Below are positions 19,150-28,583 of a stretch of DNA of 64,000 bases, piece after piece. Position numbers and translations under genes: made by a program. The stretch is from Rhizobium esperanzae (lineage in GTDB: Bacteria > Pseudomonadota > Alphaproteobacteria > Rhizobiales > Rhizobiaceae). Below the pieces are notes generated by a model. The model was not told where the DNA came from, searched no databases, and saw only the letters and a list, made by a program, of their open reading frames with translations. Position 1 is the first letter of the stretch, and the number at the start of each line of letters is the position of its first letter. The stretch lies in the NCBI RefSeq assembly GCF_002204185.1, contig NZ_MXPU01000017.1:1-64000 (forward strand), read 5' to 3'.

Positions 19150-20115
19150 ATGACATCCAAGCTTGACCAACTTCGCGAGATCACCACCGTCGTCGCCGAT
19201 ACCGGTGACATCGAAGCCGTCGCGCGCCTGAAGCCGGTCGATTGCACGACGAACCCGAGCATCGTGCTGAAGGCGCTCGGCACGCCGATGTTTGCCGACG
19301 CCATCAAGGAAGCCGTCGTCTGGGGCAAGAAGCAGGGCGGCAATCCGGAATCCGTTTCCTCGGCTGTCGCCGATCGCCTCGCCATCTCCGTCGGCGCCGC
19401 GCTGGTGAAGCTCGTCCCAGGCCGCGTCTCGACCGAGGTCGACGCCGATCTCTCCTTCGATACCGAGGCTTCGCTTGCCAAGGCACGTTCGATCATCGCC
19501 GCCTACAAGGACCGCGGCATCGATCGGGACCGCATCCTCATCAAGCTCGCTTCCACCTGGGAAGGCATCCGCGCCGCGGAAGTGCTGCAGAAGGAAGGCA
19601 TCGACTGCAATCTGACGCTTCTGTTCAGCAAGGCCCAGGCGATTGCTTGCGCCGACGCCAAGGTGTTCCTGATCTCGCCCTTCGTCGGCCGCATCCTCGA
19701 CTGGTACAAGAAGTCGACCGGTAAGGACTACACTGCCGAGGAAGATCCGGGCGTCATCTCCGTCCGCGAGATCTACAATTACTACAAGGCGAACGATATC
19801 AAGACGATCGTCATGGGCGCCTCCTTCCGCAACGCCGGCGAAATTGAAGCCCTTGCCGGCTGCGACCGGCTGACCATCAGCCCGGCGCTGCTCGACGAAC
19901 TTTCCAAGGATAGCGGCAAACTGGAGCGGAAGCTCTCGCCGGAAAGCCGCAAGCCCGATGCAAAGGTCTCCGTCGACGAAAAGACCTTCCGCTGGATGAT
20001 GAACGAAGATGCGATGGCGACGGAAAAGCTCGCGGAAGGCATCCGCGCCTTCGCCAAGGACCTGTCGACGCTGCGCACCATGGTGCAGAAGGAACTGCAG
20101 CTCGCTGCCGCCTGA
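19150..20115 (+). CDS. tal: Transaldolase
   Basis: A 321-residue TalB-type transaldolase of the non-oxidative pentose-phosphate pathway, moving dihydroxyacetone units between sugar phosphates. The Schiff-base Lys132 is in RILIKLASTWEG, and the N-terminal signature VDCTTNPSIVLKA is present. I chose the ATG at 19150; a TTG two codons earlier is in frame. The enzyme links the xylose, polyol and arabinitol-type pathways of this window to glycolytic intermediates. Confidence 0.95.
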   Translation: MTSKLDQLREITTVVADTGDIEAVARLKPVDCTTNPSIVLKALGTPMFADAIKEAVVWGKKQGGNPESVSSAVADRLAISVGAALVKLVPGRVSTEVDADLSFDTEASLAKARSIIAAYKDRGIDRDRILIKLASTWEGIRAAEVLQKEGIDCNLTLLFSKAQAIACADAKVFLISPFVGRILDWYKKSTGKDYTAEEDPGVISVREIYNYYKANDIKTIVMGASFRNAGEIEALAGCDRLTISPALLDELSKDSGKLERKLSPESRKPDAKVSVDEKTFRWMMNEDAMATEKLAEGIRAFAKDLSTLRTMVQKELQLAAA

Positions 20116-20134
20116 TAGAGCACGCCAACAATCG

Positions 20135-20169
20135 AAGGCGCGGATGCCGGCTGGCAACCGCGCCTTTTT
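20135..20169 (+). terminator. Rho-independent terminator after tal
   Basis: AAGGCGCGG pairs with CCGCGCCTT around a 14-nt loop and is followed by a T-run. It shows that tal is the last gene of its transcript. Confidence 0.8.
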
Positions 20170-20207
20170 CATGCTCTTATCAATGACATATGCTGTCGGA
20201 GACCGAT

Positions 20208-20882
20208 ATGGCGGATGAGGAACCGGCAAGTTCGCTTGTGGCACTTGCACTTGCCCGCAAGCACGCAAGCTTCATCATTGCCGCTGTTGCCGGACTGGTG
20301 GTCTTCCTGTTTCTGACCTCGCGGGAGGTCAGCGCCGGCAATATCCTGTTCGGCTGGAATGTCAGCGCCATTGTTTTTGTCGCGCTCAGCTGGCGCAAGA
20401 TGCTGCGGGCGACGGTCGAAACGATCCGGAAACGCTCCGCCGATCTCGATTTTTCCGATACCGTTTTGCTGGCCCTTTCGATCGGTGCTGCGCTTGCGAG
20501 CATTGCCGGCATCGGCACCGAGCTTCATTCGATCAAGGAGGCACCACCTGACGTCGCGCTGACGCGGGCGGGTGCCGCGGTGCTGACGATCCTGATTTCC
20601 TGGATTTTTCTGCATACGCTTTTCACCATCCACTATGCCCATTACTTTTATGGCGGGGCGGACGAAGGAAGCGGCCTCAAATTTCCCGACGGAATCGAAG
20701 AGCCCGGCTATTGGGACTTCCTCTATTTCTCCTTCACCATCGGCGTTGCCGCGCAGACCGCGGATGTCGCGGTCAGTTCGACCAGCATGCGCAAGCTAAC
20801 ACTGCTGCATGCCGTGCTGTCGTTCCTGTTCAACACGACGATCCTGGCGCTGGCGATTAATGTCGGCGCAAGCCTGCTATAA
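20208..20882 (+). CDS. DUF1345 integral membrane protein
   Basis: A 224-residue protein with five or six hydrophobic segments and the DUF1345 features (HTLFTIHYAHYFY, then YWDFLYFSFTIGVAAQTADV). The segment FLYFSFTIGVAAQTADV loosely resembles an ion-channel pore region, but no function is established. I chose ATG 20208 (GGAG upstream) over ATG 20190. It is followed 107 bp later by a DoxX gene on the same strand. Confidence 0.75.
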   Translation: MADEEPASSLVALALARKHASFIIAAVAGLVVFLFLTSREVSAGNILFGWNVSAIVFVALSWRKMLRATVETIRKRSADLDFSDTVLLALSIGAALASIAGIGTELHSIKEAPPDVALTRAGAAVLTILISWIFLHTLFTIHYAHYFYGGADEGSGLKFPDGIEEPGYWDFLYFSFTIGVAAQTADVAVSSTSMRKLTLLHAVLSFLFNTTILALAINVGASLL

Positions 20883-20989
20883 TGCGCCGTAGCCGGCGAC
20901 CGGGAGGTCTAGCCGATGGCATCCAGGAGACGACGGATATCAACGCAGGGGCCACACCGGTCCACCTGCTCTGCAAAGCGGAGGGTATG

Positions 20990-21433
20990 ATGAAAAGCAT
21001 CGCAAGCCGGTTTCGACCAGCCGACCTCGTGCTGCTTCTGGGCAGGCTGCTGCTGGCGCTGATTTTTCTGCACGAAGGCTCGTCTCTTGCGGCAGATCTC
21101 GCGACGACCATCGACACCTTCGCGAAATTAGGGCTGTCGGCGCCGGTAGCCTTCGCCACCATTGCTCTTCAAATCGGCGCCGGCATTTCCGTCGCGGCGG
21201 GGTTCCTCGGTCGGCTGGGTGCCACGGCGCTGGCGCTCTTCTGCCTTGCGACCGCCTTTCTCTTTCATACGAACTTTGCCAGCCAAAATGAACTCTTGCA
21301 TTTCGAGAAGGACTTGGCGATTGCCGGCGGCATGTTCGTCCTCGCCGCTTCCGGAGCGGGTGCGATATCGGTGGACAATCTGCTGAAAAGCCGGGCTAGC
21401 AGCCTTCATCCCTGGCTGAGGGCGATAATGTAG
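20990..21433 (+). CDS. DoxX-family membrane protein
   Basis: A 147-residue protein with four hydrophobic segments typical of DoxX/DoxD-like proteins (LLLGRLLLALIFLHEG at the start, LGATALALFCLATAFLFHT in the middle). Some members of the family serve in redox or thiosulfate metabolism, but there is no partner here to support that. Two adjacent ATGs occur (20987, 20990); the second has the better distance to GGAGG. A second DoxX gene lies at 50224-50625. Confidence 0.75.
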   Translation: MKSIASRFRPADLVLLLGRLLLALIFLHEGSSLAADLATTIDTFAKLGLSAPVAFATIALQIGAGISVAAGFLGRLGATALALFCLATAFLFHTNFASQNELLHFEKDLAIAGGMFVLAASGAGAISVDNLLKSRASSLHPWLRAIM

Positions 21434-21468
21434 CCAATTGGTTCGAAGCTTTTGCGCGCCATAAACAC

Positions 21469-21492
21469 TCCGCGGCTTTCCCGAGCCGCGGA
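21469..21492. terminator. Hairpin between the convergent DoxX and DUF1328 genes
   Basis: TCCGCGGCT and AGCCGCGGA form a perfect 9-bp stem with a 6-nt loop. It lies between two convergent stops and may serve both strands. Confidence 0.55.
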
Positions 21493-21518
21493 ATTGCTTC
21501 GGCTAGTGCGGCGCTCGC

Positions 21519-21692
21519 TTACAAGACCGCCTGGCCGGCCATCAGCGCCAGAACCAGGAAGATCAGGAAGATCACCAGCGCGATACCGAAGAGCACGCGG
21601 GCGATGGTCGCGGTGGCGGCGGAAACGCCGGAGAAGCCGAAGAAGCCGGCGATGATCGAAATAACGAAGAATATCAGAGCCCATTTCAGCAT
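21519..21692 (-). CDS. DUF1328 small membrane protein (57 residues)
   Basis: A 57-residue protein starting MLKWALIFFVISIIAGFFGF and ending MAGQAVL. It has two hydrophobic segments separated by a short turn with SGVSAATATIARV, which is the DUF1328 (YtjA) family pattern. Members are single-domain inner-membrane proteins of unknown role, often stress-induced. A plausible AGGATGATG ribosome region lies just before the ATG. It stands alone between DoxX (convergent) and the dehydrogenase below. The 118 bp upstream show no clear operator. Confidence 0.82.
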   Translation of the reverse strand: MLKWALIFFVISIIAGFFGFSGVSAATATIARVLFGIALVIFLIFLVLALMAGQAVL

Positions 21693-21810
21693 GACACATC
21701 ATCCTTTGCGTTTGTCTGAAAAGACGCGGCAACCGGGAAATTGTTCCACGTCGCGCGAAATTGGACGGCGTTATCTGCTGTCGGCGTTCTAAATCCTGCC
21801 GGTTTAACGG

Positions 21811-23238
21811 TCAGCCATGATTGATCATCACGTGACGCACGGCGGTATAATCTTCCAGCGCATAGACCGACATGTCCTTGCCGTAGCCCGACTGTTTGAG
21901 GCCGCCATGCGGCATCTCGTTGACCAGCATGAAATGGGTGTTGATCCAGGTGCAGCCATATTGCAGGCGGGCGGCGGTCTTCATGCCGCGGCCGATATCC
22001 CTGGTCCAGACCGAGGAGGCGAGGCCGTAATCGCTGTCGTTCGCCCAGGCGATGGCGTCATCTACTTCAGAGAAGCGGGTGACCGAGACGACCGGGCCGA
22101 AGACCTCACGGCGGACGATCTCGTCGTCCTGCAGGGCACCTGATATGACGGTCGGGGTGAAGAAGAAGCCCTTGTCGCCGGAGACCTTGCCGCCGGTGGT
22201 GATTTCCATGTGCTTGTGCTCGGAAGCGCGGGCGACGAAGCTTTCGACGCGGTCACGTTGGCGCCTGGAGATCAGCGGACCGATCTCGTTTTCGGTATCG
22301 TCGGCCTGGTTGAAGCGGATGCTGGCGACGGCCGAAGAGAGATCGGCAACGAAATTGTCGTAGACCTTGGCGTCGGCATAGATGCGGCAGGCCGCGGTGC
22401 AGTCCTGACCGGCATTGTAATAGCCGAAGGTGCGGATGCCGGCGACGACGGCATCGATATCGGCGTCGTCGAAGACGATGACCGGAGCCTTGCCGCCGAG
22501 TTCCAGATGAGTGCGCTTGACGGTCTTGGCGGCGGCCTGCAGCACCTTCTTGCCGGTGGCGACATCGCCTGTTATCGAGACCATGTTGACCTTGGCGTGG
22601 TTGATCAGCGCATTGCCGACGCTTTCGCCGCGGCCGAGGATGACGTTGACGACGCCTTCGGGAAGGATGTCGGAGAGCAGTTTCGCCATCTTCAGCGCCG
22701 TCAGCGGCGTCTGCTCCGAAGGCTTGAAGACGACGGTATTGCCGCCGGCGATTGCCGGCGCCAATTTCCAGGCCATCATCATCAACGGATAGTTCCACGG
22801 CGCGATCGAGCCGACGATGCCGATTGGATCACGGCGGATCATCGAGGTGTGGCCGGGCAGGTATTCGCCGGCGGCCGGTCCGTGCAGGTTGCGCACTGCC
22901 CCCGCGAAGAAGCGGTAACAATCGACGATCGCCGGGATTTCATCGTTCAGCACTGAATTGATCGGCTTGCCGCAGTTCAGCGCTTCCAGCGCGGCGAAAG
23001 CGGCGGCATCCTTCTCGATAGCGTCGGCGATCCTCAGCAGGTAACTCGAGCGTTCGGCGGGTGTCGTCTGCGACCAGCTCTTGAAGGCTTTTTCGGCGGC
23101 ATCGACAGCGGCGTCGACCTGAGATAGCGAGGCTTCGGGAAGGTCGGTGACCGTCTCGCCGGTCTTCGGGTTCAGGATGTGCTCTTCCGTCTCCGTGCCT
23201 TTTTCGAAGCGGGAACCGATCAGCATTTGCGTATCCAT
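21811..23238 (-). CDS. patD: Gamma-aminobutyraldehyde dehydrogenase (PatD-like)
   Basis: A 475-residue NAD-dependent aldehyde dehydrogenase. VGSIAPWNYPL and FKPSEQTPLTAL form the coenzyme site, LELGGKAP carries the general base Glu, and NAGQDCTAACR the catalytic Cys. It is nearest in type to aminobutyraldehyde dehydrogenases that oxidise 4-aminobutanal, from putrescine, to GABA. It is last in a minus-strand operon after a PotABC-like transporter (13 bp gap), which supports the polyamine role. The start at 23238 has GGGAGAACATC before it. Confidence 0.85.
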   Translation of the reverse strand: MDTQMLIGSRFEKGTETEEHILNPKTGETVTDLPEASLSQVDAAVDAAEKAFKSWSQTTPAERSSYLLRIADAIEKDAAAFAALEALNCGKPINSVLNDEIPAIVDCYRFFAGAVRNLHGPAAGEYLPGHTSMIRRDPIGIVGSIAPWNYPLMMMAWKLAPAIAGGNTVVFKPSEQTPLTALKMAKLLSDILPEGVVNVILGRGESVGNALINHAKVNMVSITGDVATGKKVLQAAAKTVKRTHLELGGKAPVIVFDDADIDAVVAGIRTFGYYNAGQDCTAACRIYADAKVYDNFVADLSSAVASIRFNQADDTENEIGPLISRRQRDRVESFVARASEHKHMEITTGGKVSGDKGFFFTPTVISGALQDDEIVRREVFGPVVSVTRFSEVDDAIAWANDSDYGLASSVWTRDIGRGMKTAARLQYGCTWINTHFMLVNEMPHGGLKQSGYGKDMSVYALEDYTAVRHVMINHG

Positions 23239-23251
23239 GATGTTCTCCCTG

Positions 23252-24064
23252 TTATTTGCCGGCGCCGGCGATCTGGTCGCCATCGCGGGTGAGGTAATAG
23301 GCTGCCAGGATCGGCAGGAAGGTGACGAGCACCACGACCATGGCGACCACATTGGTGACGGGGCGCTGGCGCGGGCGGATAAGCTCTTCGAGCATCCAGA
23401 TCGGCAGGGTCGATTGCTGGCCGCCGGTGAAGGTGGTGACGATGACCTCGTCGAAGGAAAGGGCAAAAGCGAGCATGCCGCCGGCAAGCAGGGCGGTGCC
23501 GATATTGGGCAGGATGACATGACGGAAGGTCTGGAAGCCGTCGGCGCCGAGATCCATCGAGGCCTCGATCAGCGAGCCGGAGGTGCGGCGGAAGCGTGCG
23601 ACCGCATTGTTGTAAACGACCACCACGCAGAAGGTGGCGTGGCCGAGCACGATGGTCCAGACCGAGAACGGGATGTCGAAGAGACTGAAGGCGGAGCGCA
23701 GCGCAATGCCGGTGATGATGCCGGGAAGTGCGATCGGCAGGATGACCAGCAGCGAAATCGCCTCGCGGCCGAAGAATTTCGTCTGGCTGACGGCGGCCGC
23801 GCAGAGCGTGCCGAGAACCAGCGCGATCGCGGTGGCGATGACGGCGACCTGCACGGAGAGGCCGAGCGCCGACCAGACATCAGGCCGGTTCCAGGCAACG
23901 GTGAACCATTGCAGTGTCAGGCCGGGCGGCGGCCATTGATAGCTCTTCTCCTCCGTTGTGAAGGCATAGACGAAGATCAGCAGGATCGGCAGGTGCAGGA
24001 AGAACAGCCCGCCTGCGGCGGCAATCTTCAGGGGCAGCGGCGATGTCTTGAGGTCAGAGCGCAT
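23252..24064 (-). CDS. potC: Polyamine ABC transporter permease (PotC-like)
   Basis: A 270-residue permease with six hydrophobic segments and an EAA-type loop (LIEASMDLGADGFQTFRHV). The start is the ATG at 24064, which overlaps the end of the PotB-like gene by 11 bp and indicates coupled translation. It forms the inner-membrane channel with PotB. The symbol follows the spermidine/putrescine family; the substrate is inferred from the linked aldehyde dehydrogenase. Confidence 0.85.
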   Translation of the reverse strand: MRSDLKTSPLPLKIAAAGGLFFLHLPILLIFVYAFTTEEKSYQWPPPGLTLQWFTVAWNRPDVWSALGLSVQVAVIATAIALVLGTLCAAAVSQTKFFGREAISLLVILPIALPGIITGIALRSAFSLFDIPFSVWTIVLGHATFCVVVVYNNAVARFRRTSGSLIEASMDLGADGFQTFRHVILPNIGTALLAGGMLAFALSFDEVIVTTFTGGQQSTLPIWMLEELIRPRQRPVTNVVAMVVVLVTFLPILAAYYLTRDGDQIAGAGK

Positions 24065-25016
24065 CGAAGGCCCCCAGTCTTTTGGCGAGCGACAGATAAA
24101 GCGCCATGATGACGATCGGCACGACCGAGAAGGCGGCCGCCAGCGGCACATTGCCGGCGGTTCCCTGCTGCGCATAGACCGCCTGGCCGATGAAGAGCCT
24201 GGAAGAGCCGATGATCTGCGGGATGATGTAATCGCCGAGTGTCAGCGAAAAAGTGAAAATCGAACCGGCGACGATGCCCGGGAGCGCCAGGGGCAGCAGC
24301 ACGGTGCGGAAGGTCTGGCGCGGGGTGGCGCCGAGATCCGCCGAGGCCTCGATGAGGTTGCCGGGCACACGCTCGAGGGCCGCCTGCGTCGGCAGGATCA
24401 TGTAGGGCAGCCAGATGTAGACGAAGACGATGAAGGTGCCGAGGTAGCTGACTGAAAGCGAATTGCCGCCGACGACGGGCAGGTTCAGGACGCCCTGGAG
24501 AAGCCAGGAGAGATGGAGCTGTTCGAAAATCCAGGTCAGGATGCCTTCCTTGGCGAGGATCAGCTTCCAGGCGTAGATCTTGACGAGATAGCTTGACCAG
24601 AGTGGCAGCATGACGCCGAGATAGAACAGCACTTTCCATTTGCCCTGCGCATAACGCGCCGCGTAGTAGGCGATCGGGAAGGCGATCAATGCAGAAGCGA
24701 TGGTGACGAGCGCGGCCATGACGACAGTGCGGATGATGATGTCGAAATTCGTCGGGCTCAGAAGCTGGGCGTAGGTCGCAAGGGTGAATTCGTAGTTCAC
24801 CAGTCCGGAAAAATCGTCGATCGAGAAGAAACTCTGCAGAAGCAGGGCGACCAGCGAGCCGATATAGATGATGCCGAGCCAGAGCAGGGGCGGTGTCAGC
24901 ATCAGAAAGAGTAAGAGCTTCGGGTGCCGCCAGAAGGCATCCGACAGCCGGCCGAAGACGCCGCTGCGTCCCGGAAGGATCGATGTCTTGCCGTCGGAGA
25001 TGATGAGTGCCGTCAT
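24054..25016 (-). CDS. potB: Polyamine ABC transporter permease (PotB-like)
   Basis: A 320-residue permease. A hydrophilic N-terminal 30 residues precedes the first membrane segment (LLLFLMLTPPLLWLGII), and the EAA loop reads NLIEASADLGATPRQTFRTV. Its ATG overlaps the stop of potA by 4 bp (25013-25016). Confidence 0.87.
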   Translation of the reverse strand: MTALIISDGKTSILPGRSGVFGRLSDAFWRHPKLLLFLMLTPPLLWLGIIYIGSLVALLLQSFFSIDDFSGLVNYEFTLATYAQLLSPTNFDIIIRTVVMAALVTIASALIAFPIAYYAARYAQGKWKVLFYLGVMLPLWSSYLVKIYAWKLILAKEGILTWIFEQLHLSWLLQGVLNLPVVGGNSLSVSYLGTFIVFVYIWLPYMILPTQAALERVPGNLIEASADLGATPRQTFRTVLLPLALPGIVAGSIFTFSLTLGDYIIPQIIGSSRLFIGQAVYAQQGTAGNVPLAAAFSVVPIVIMALYLSLAKRLGAFDAL

Positions 25017-25999
25017 GCCGCATCGTCCATGTAGTGGATATCGGCGGGCTGCCAGGCAAGGCGGACGCCGGCGCCGACATCCGGCACGGGCGCGCCTGCC
25101 GGCAGCGTGACATGCAGCCGGCTGCCCCTGAGGTCAACGCTGAGACGGGTCGCGGCGCCGAGGAAGCTCGCATGCTCGACCTTCGCCTCGATGCCGTCGC
25201 TTGTCAGCCGGATCGCTTCGGGGCGCAGGCTCGCCCAGCGTTTCTCGCCGCCGAGCGCGGCCATCAGATCAGGCGCGATCACATTGGACGAGCCGACAAA
25301 GTCGGCGACGAAGCGGGTCTTCGGGCAGCGATAGATATCCTGCGGCGTGCCGTGCTGGACGATATTGCCATTGTTGAAGACCGCGACGCGATCGGCCATC
25401 GACAGCGCTTCGCCCTGATCATGGGTGACGAAGACAAAGGTGATGCCGAGCGCGCGCTGCAGGCTCTTCAACTCCTCCTGCATCTGCTCACGCAGCTTCA
25501 GGTCCAGCGCACCGAGCGGCTCGTCGAGCAGCAGCACTTTCGGCTTATTGACGAGGGCGCGGGCGAGCGCCACGCGCTGCCGCTGGCCGCCGGAGAGCTG
25601 GCTGGGGCGGCGGCCGCCATAACCCGGCAGTTTGACGAGCTCGAGGGCATCGCCCGCCGCCTTCATCCGCTCCGCCCTGCCGACGCCCTTGACCATCAGC
25701 CCATAAGCGACGTTGTCGAGAATGTTCAGATGCGGGAAGAGTGCATAATCCTGGAATACGGTGTTGACGTTGCGGCGGTATGGCGGAACGCCGTCGGCCG
25801 TGTCGCCGAAGATCTGGATGTGGCCTGATGTCGGCTGTTCGAAACCGGCTATCAATCTGAGGCATGTCGTCTTGCCGGAACCGGACGGCCCGAGCATGGC
25901 GAAGAACTCGCCCGGCGCGATCTCGAGATCGACTCCGTCGACGGCGCGCACCTGGCCGAAATGGCGCGATACCTGCTGGAAACGGACGGCTGACGTCAT
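25013..25999 (-). CDS. potA: Polyamine ABC transporter ATPase (PotA-like)
   Basis: A 328-residue ATPase. Walker A GPSGSGKTT is at residues 37-45, signature LSGGQRQRVAL, Walker B VLLLDEPLGALD, and switch FVTHDQGEAL. A C-terminal TOBE domain follows (SLRPEAIRL). I place the start at the ATG at 25999; the frame stays open to 26116, but that stretch includes an intergenic repeat. Confidence 0.9.
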   Translation of the reverse strand: MTSAVRFQQVSRHFGQVRAVDGVDLEIAPGEFFAMLGPSGSGKTTCLRLIAGFEQPTSGHIQIFGDTADGVPPYRRNVNTVFQDYALFPHLNILDNVAYGLMVKGVGRAERMKAAGDALELVKLPGYGGRRPSQLSGGQRQRVALARALVNKPKVLLLDEPLGALDLKLREQMQEELKSLQRALGITFVFVTHDQGEALSMADRVAVFNNGNIVQHGTPQDIYRCPKTRFVADFVGSSNVIAPDLMAALGGEKRWASLRPEAIRLTSDGIEAKVEHASFLGAATRLSVDLRGSRLHVTLPAGAPVPDVGAGVRLAWQPADIHYMDDAA

Positions 26000-26055
26000 T
26001 GGAGCGCTCCGGTCTTGCAATGTTTTGAGAGGGCTTCGGTTTTGGTTGATGAAGA

Positions 26056-26191
26056 CCCCGCCCCAACCCCTCCCCACAAAGGGGAGGGGTTTAACCTGCC
26101 GCGCTCCAGGATACACATTACTGCAGGATGCGGCCTGGTTAGGCGCTGCCTCTTAAGCCCCTCCCCCTTGTAGGGAGGGGTTGGGGAGGGG
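26056..26191. repeat. Palindromic intergenic element with 19-bp inverted ends
   Basis: The ends CCCCgCCCCAACCCCTCCC (26056-26074) and GGGAGGGGTTGGGGAGGGG (26173-26191) are inverted copies with one mismatch. Smaller hairpins (CCCCTCCCC-acaaa-GGGGAGGGG, and CCCCTCCC before GGGAGGGG) lie inside. It fills most of the 217-bp gap between the binding-protein gene and potA. Similar bracketed elements occur at 40961-41076 and 48741-48916. Confidence 0.75.
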
Positions 26192-26216
26192 ATTTTACCC
26201 TCCAGGGCGAGTCGGC

Positions 26217-27380
26217 TCACCGCCCGCCGATCACGCCGATGTAATCCGATACCCAGCGATGATAGGGCACACATTCGCTTTGAGTGGCGCATTTGGCGAC
26301 CGGGGTTTTCCAGAACTTGATCTTGTCGAAGTGATCGAAGCCGTTGGTGGCGCAGCCGGTATCGCCCATCAGCTCGTTGCCCTTGCAGGCGGTGGGAACC
26401 GAGGGAACGGCGCCGAACCAGGCGGCGGCATCGCCCTGGACCTTGGCCTGCAGCGAATGTTCCATCCACATATAGGCGCAGTTCGGGTGTTCGCTGTCGG
26501 CGTGCAGCATTGTCGTGTCGGCCCAGCCGGTGACGCCTTCATCCGGGAAGGTGGAGGCGATCTTCTGCTTGTCGGCCTGCAGCAGGTTCACCTGGAAGGG
26601 CCAGGAGCCGGAGGCAACGACGCCTTCGTTCTTGAAGTCGTCGATCTGGATCATCGCGTCGTGCCAGTAGCGCGAGACGAGCTTGCGCTGGCCGCGCAAC
26701 AGATCGAGGGCCGCCTTGTACTGGTCTTCGGTGAGTTCGTACGGGTCTTTGATGCCGAGATCCGGCTTGTGGGCCATCAGATACATGGCCGCATCGGCGA
26801 TATAGATCGCGCCGTCATAGGCCTGGACGCGGCCCTTGTTTGACTTGCCGTCCGGCAGGGTCTGCTCCTCGAAGACGACGCCCCAACTGGTCGGCGCCTT
26901 GTCCTTGAAGGCATCGGTATTGTACATCAGCACGTTCGGTCCCCAGAGATAGGGCACGCCGTAATGCACGCCGCCGACCGTGTACCACGGGCCGTCCTGC
27001 AGGCGCTTGTCGACATTTTTGAAACTCGGAATCAGATCGGTATTGATCGGCTGGACGCGCTTGCCGGCGATGAGGCGGAGCGATGCGTCGCCGGATGCGG
27101 TGACGAGATCGAAACCGCCCTCGTTCATCAGCGACACCATTTCATCGGACGTGGCGGCAGTCTTGACGGAAACCTTGCAGCCGGTCTCCTTTTCGAAGCC
27201 GGTGACCCAGTCGTAGTTCTTGTCGGTTTCACCGCGTTCGATGTAGCCGGCCCAGGCGACGATGCTGACTGCACCCTCGCCCTTGCCGAGCGCCTTCAGC
27301 GGTTCGGCGGCGCCCCCCTGTGTCGCGAAGCTCAGGCAGGCGATCGCTGCCGTGCAAGATTTCAAGAGATTCGTCATCAT
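26217..27380 (-). CDS. Polyamine ABC transporter periplasmic binding protein
   Basis: A 387-residue PotD/PotF-type solute-binding protein with a signal peptide at about residues 1-24 (MMTNLLKSCTAAIACLSFAT, cleavage near GGAAEP). The mature part includes IVAWAGYIERG and VPYLWGPNVLMYNTDAF, as in spermidine/putrescine binding proteins. Two adjacent ATGs (27380, 27377) follow GGAG. Four cysteines in the last 70 residues (TACKG, TGCAT, KCATQSEC) could form disulfides. It heads the transporter set but is separated from potA by a palindromic element. Confidence 0.87.
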   Translation of the reverse strand: MMTNLLKSCTAAIACLSFATQGGAAEPLKALGKGEGAVSIVAWAGYIERGETDKNYDWVTGFEKETGCKVSVKTAATSDEMVSLMNEGGFDLVTASGDASLRLIAGKRVQPINTDLIPSFKNVDKRLQDGPWYTVGGVHYGVPYLWGPNVLMYNTDAFKDKAPTSWGVVFEEQTLPDGKSNKGRVQAYDGAIYIADAAMYLMAHKPDLGIKDPYELTEDQYKAALDLLRGQRKLVSRYWHDAMIQIDDFKNEGVVASGSWPFQVNLLQADKQKIASTFPDEGVTGWADTTMLHADSEHPNCAYMWMEHSLQAKVQGDAAAWFGAVPSVPTACKGNELMGDTGCATNGFDHFDKIKFWKTPVAKCATQSECVPYHRWVSDYIGVIGGR

Positions 27381-27496
27381 CCGTCTCCCGGTTTGGTGCC
27401 ACTTCTGTGGCAATTTGTTCCCGGCTGAAAAGGTGACGCGAAAAGCCCGGTTTCGCAAATTCATTTATCAGAAAGGCGATATCGGAAATTCCGATA

Positions 27497-28405
27497 TCAG
27501 CGAAGCCGGCCGGACCGCATGGTTTCGGCAATGCCGACGAAATCGCGCGCCGCCTGCGGCAGGCTGGAGCCCTTGCGCCAGACCATGCCCACCTGGACGA
27601 CCGGCAGCGACCCGGAGACATCGCGGCTCTCGATGCGGTCGCCTTCGAGTGACCACGGCCGGTAGACGAGATCGGGAAGCAGCGCCACGCCGGCGCCCGT
27701 GGCCACCAGGCTGCGCACCGCTTCCACCGAACGGGTGCGGAAGGCGACATGCGGGCGGGCACCGAGTGCGGAGAGCAGTTTGCCGGTGTTCTCCTCGATC
27801 TCGTCGACCGTCAGCATGATCAGCGGTTCGCGGGCGATATCGGCGACGGAGATGATATCGGCCGACACCAGCGGGTGACCCATCGGCAGCCAGAGGCGAT
27901 AGGGCGAGGTTTCGAGGATTTCCGCCTGCAGCGCCATGCGGTCGCGCAGATTGGATATCACCATCACCGCCACATCGAGTTCGCCGCCGACCAGGAGATG
28001 TTCGAGGTAGCCGCCATTGTCCTCGATGGCACTGACCTCGATGCCCGGACAGGCGCGCCGGTATCGCGCCAGCAGATCGGAGAGAACGTAGCCGGCGACA
28101 AGCGAGGTGACGCCGATGTTCAAGGTGCCGGAGAGAGCACTCTGCTGGCCCGCGAAGCTGGTTCGCGCATCGGAGACGGAGGCGAGAATCTTGGTCGCGT
28201 GACGGAGGAACTGATGTCCGTTGTGGGTGATCGTCAGGCCGCGCGGGTGGCGCTCGAAGAGTTCGACGCCAAGATCGGTTTCCAGCTCTTTCAGCGCTTC
28301 CGTCACCGAGGATTGCGAGATCGACAGGTTCTGTGCGGCGCGTGTCACCGAACCTTGTTCGGCGACGGCCACGAAATATTGGATCTGGCGGAGCGTGAAG
28401 GCCAT
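27497..28405 (-). CDS. LysR-family transcriptional regulator
   Basis: A 302-residue LysR protein. The helix-turn-helix is near residues 18-37 (GSVTRAAQNLSISQSSVTEA), with an effector domain from about residue 90. It is on the same strand as the polyamine transporter and 116 bp upstream of its binding protein, so it is probably the local regulator. I chose the ATG at 28405 (MAFTLRQIQYF); five codons upstream also start with ATG. Confidence 0.85.
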   Translation of the reverse strand: MAFTLRQIQYFVAVAEQGSVTRAAQNLSISQSSVTEALKELETDLGVELFERHPRGLTITHNGHQFLRHATKILASVSDARTSFAGQQSALSGTLNIGVTSLVAGYVLSDLLARYRRACPGIEVSAIEDNGGYLEHLLVGGELDVAVMVISNLRDRMALQAEILETSPYRLWLPMGHPLVSADIISVADIAREPLIMLTVDEIEENTGKLLSALGARPHVAFRTRSVEAVRSLVATGAGVALLPDLVYRPWSLEGDRIESRDVSGSLPVVQVGMVWRKGSSLPQAARDFVGIAETMRSGRLR

Positions 28406-28583
28406 GGGCGTATAGAGCATGGCGGGATGCGCCGTGGCAAGCGGTTGAAAAAGGCGGACCTTTTTTGGACTTTTTCAAAATGGGGCGGGCTTGGCTTGTT
28501 CACTTAAACTTTCGGAAACGTCATTTCCCTAGCATTCTCGGCACCTGTCCTGCGTTGGAGTTTGAGATGGCGGAGCAGTTGGC

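Noticed and set aside
21406..21732. 108-codon minus frame overlapping the DUF1328 gene
   Set aside because: It lies in another frame; the 57-residue DUF1328 protein explains the region better.
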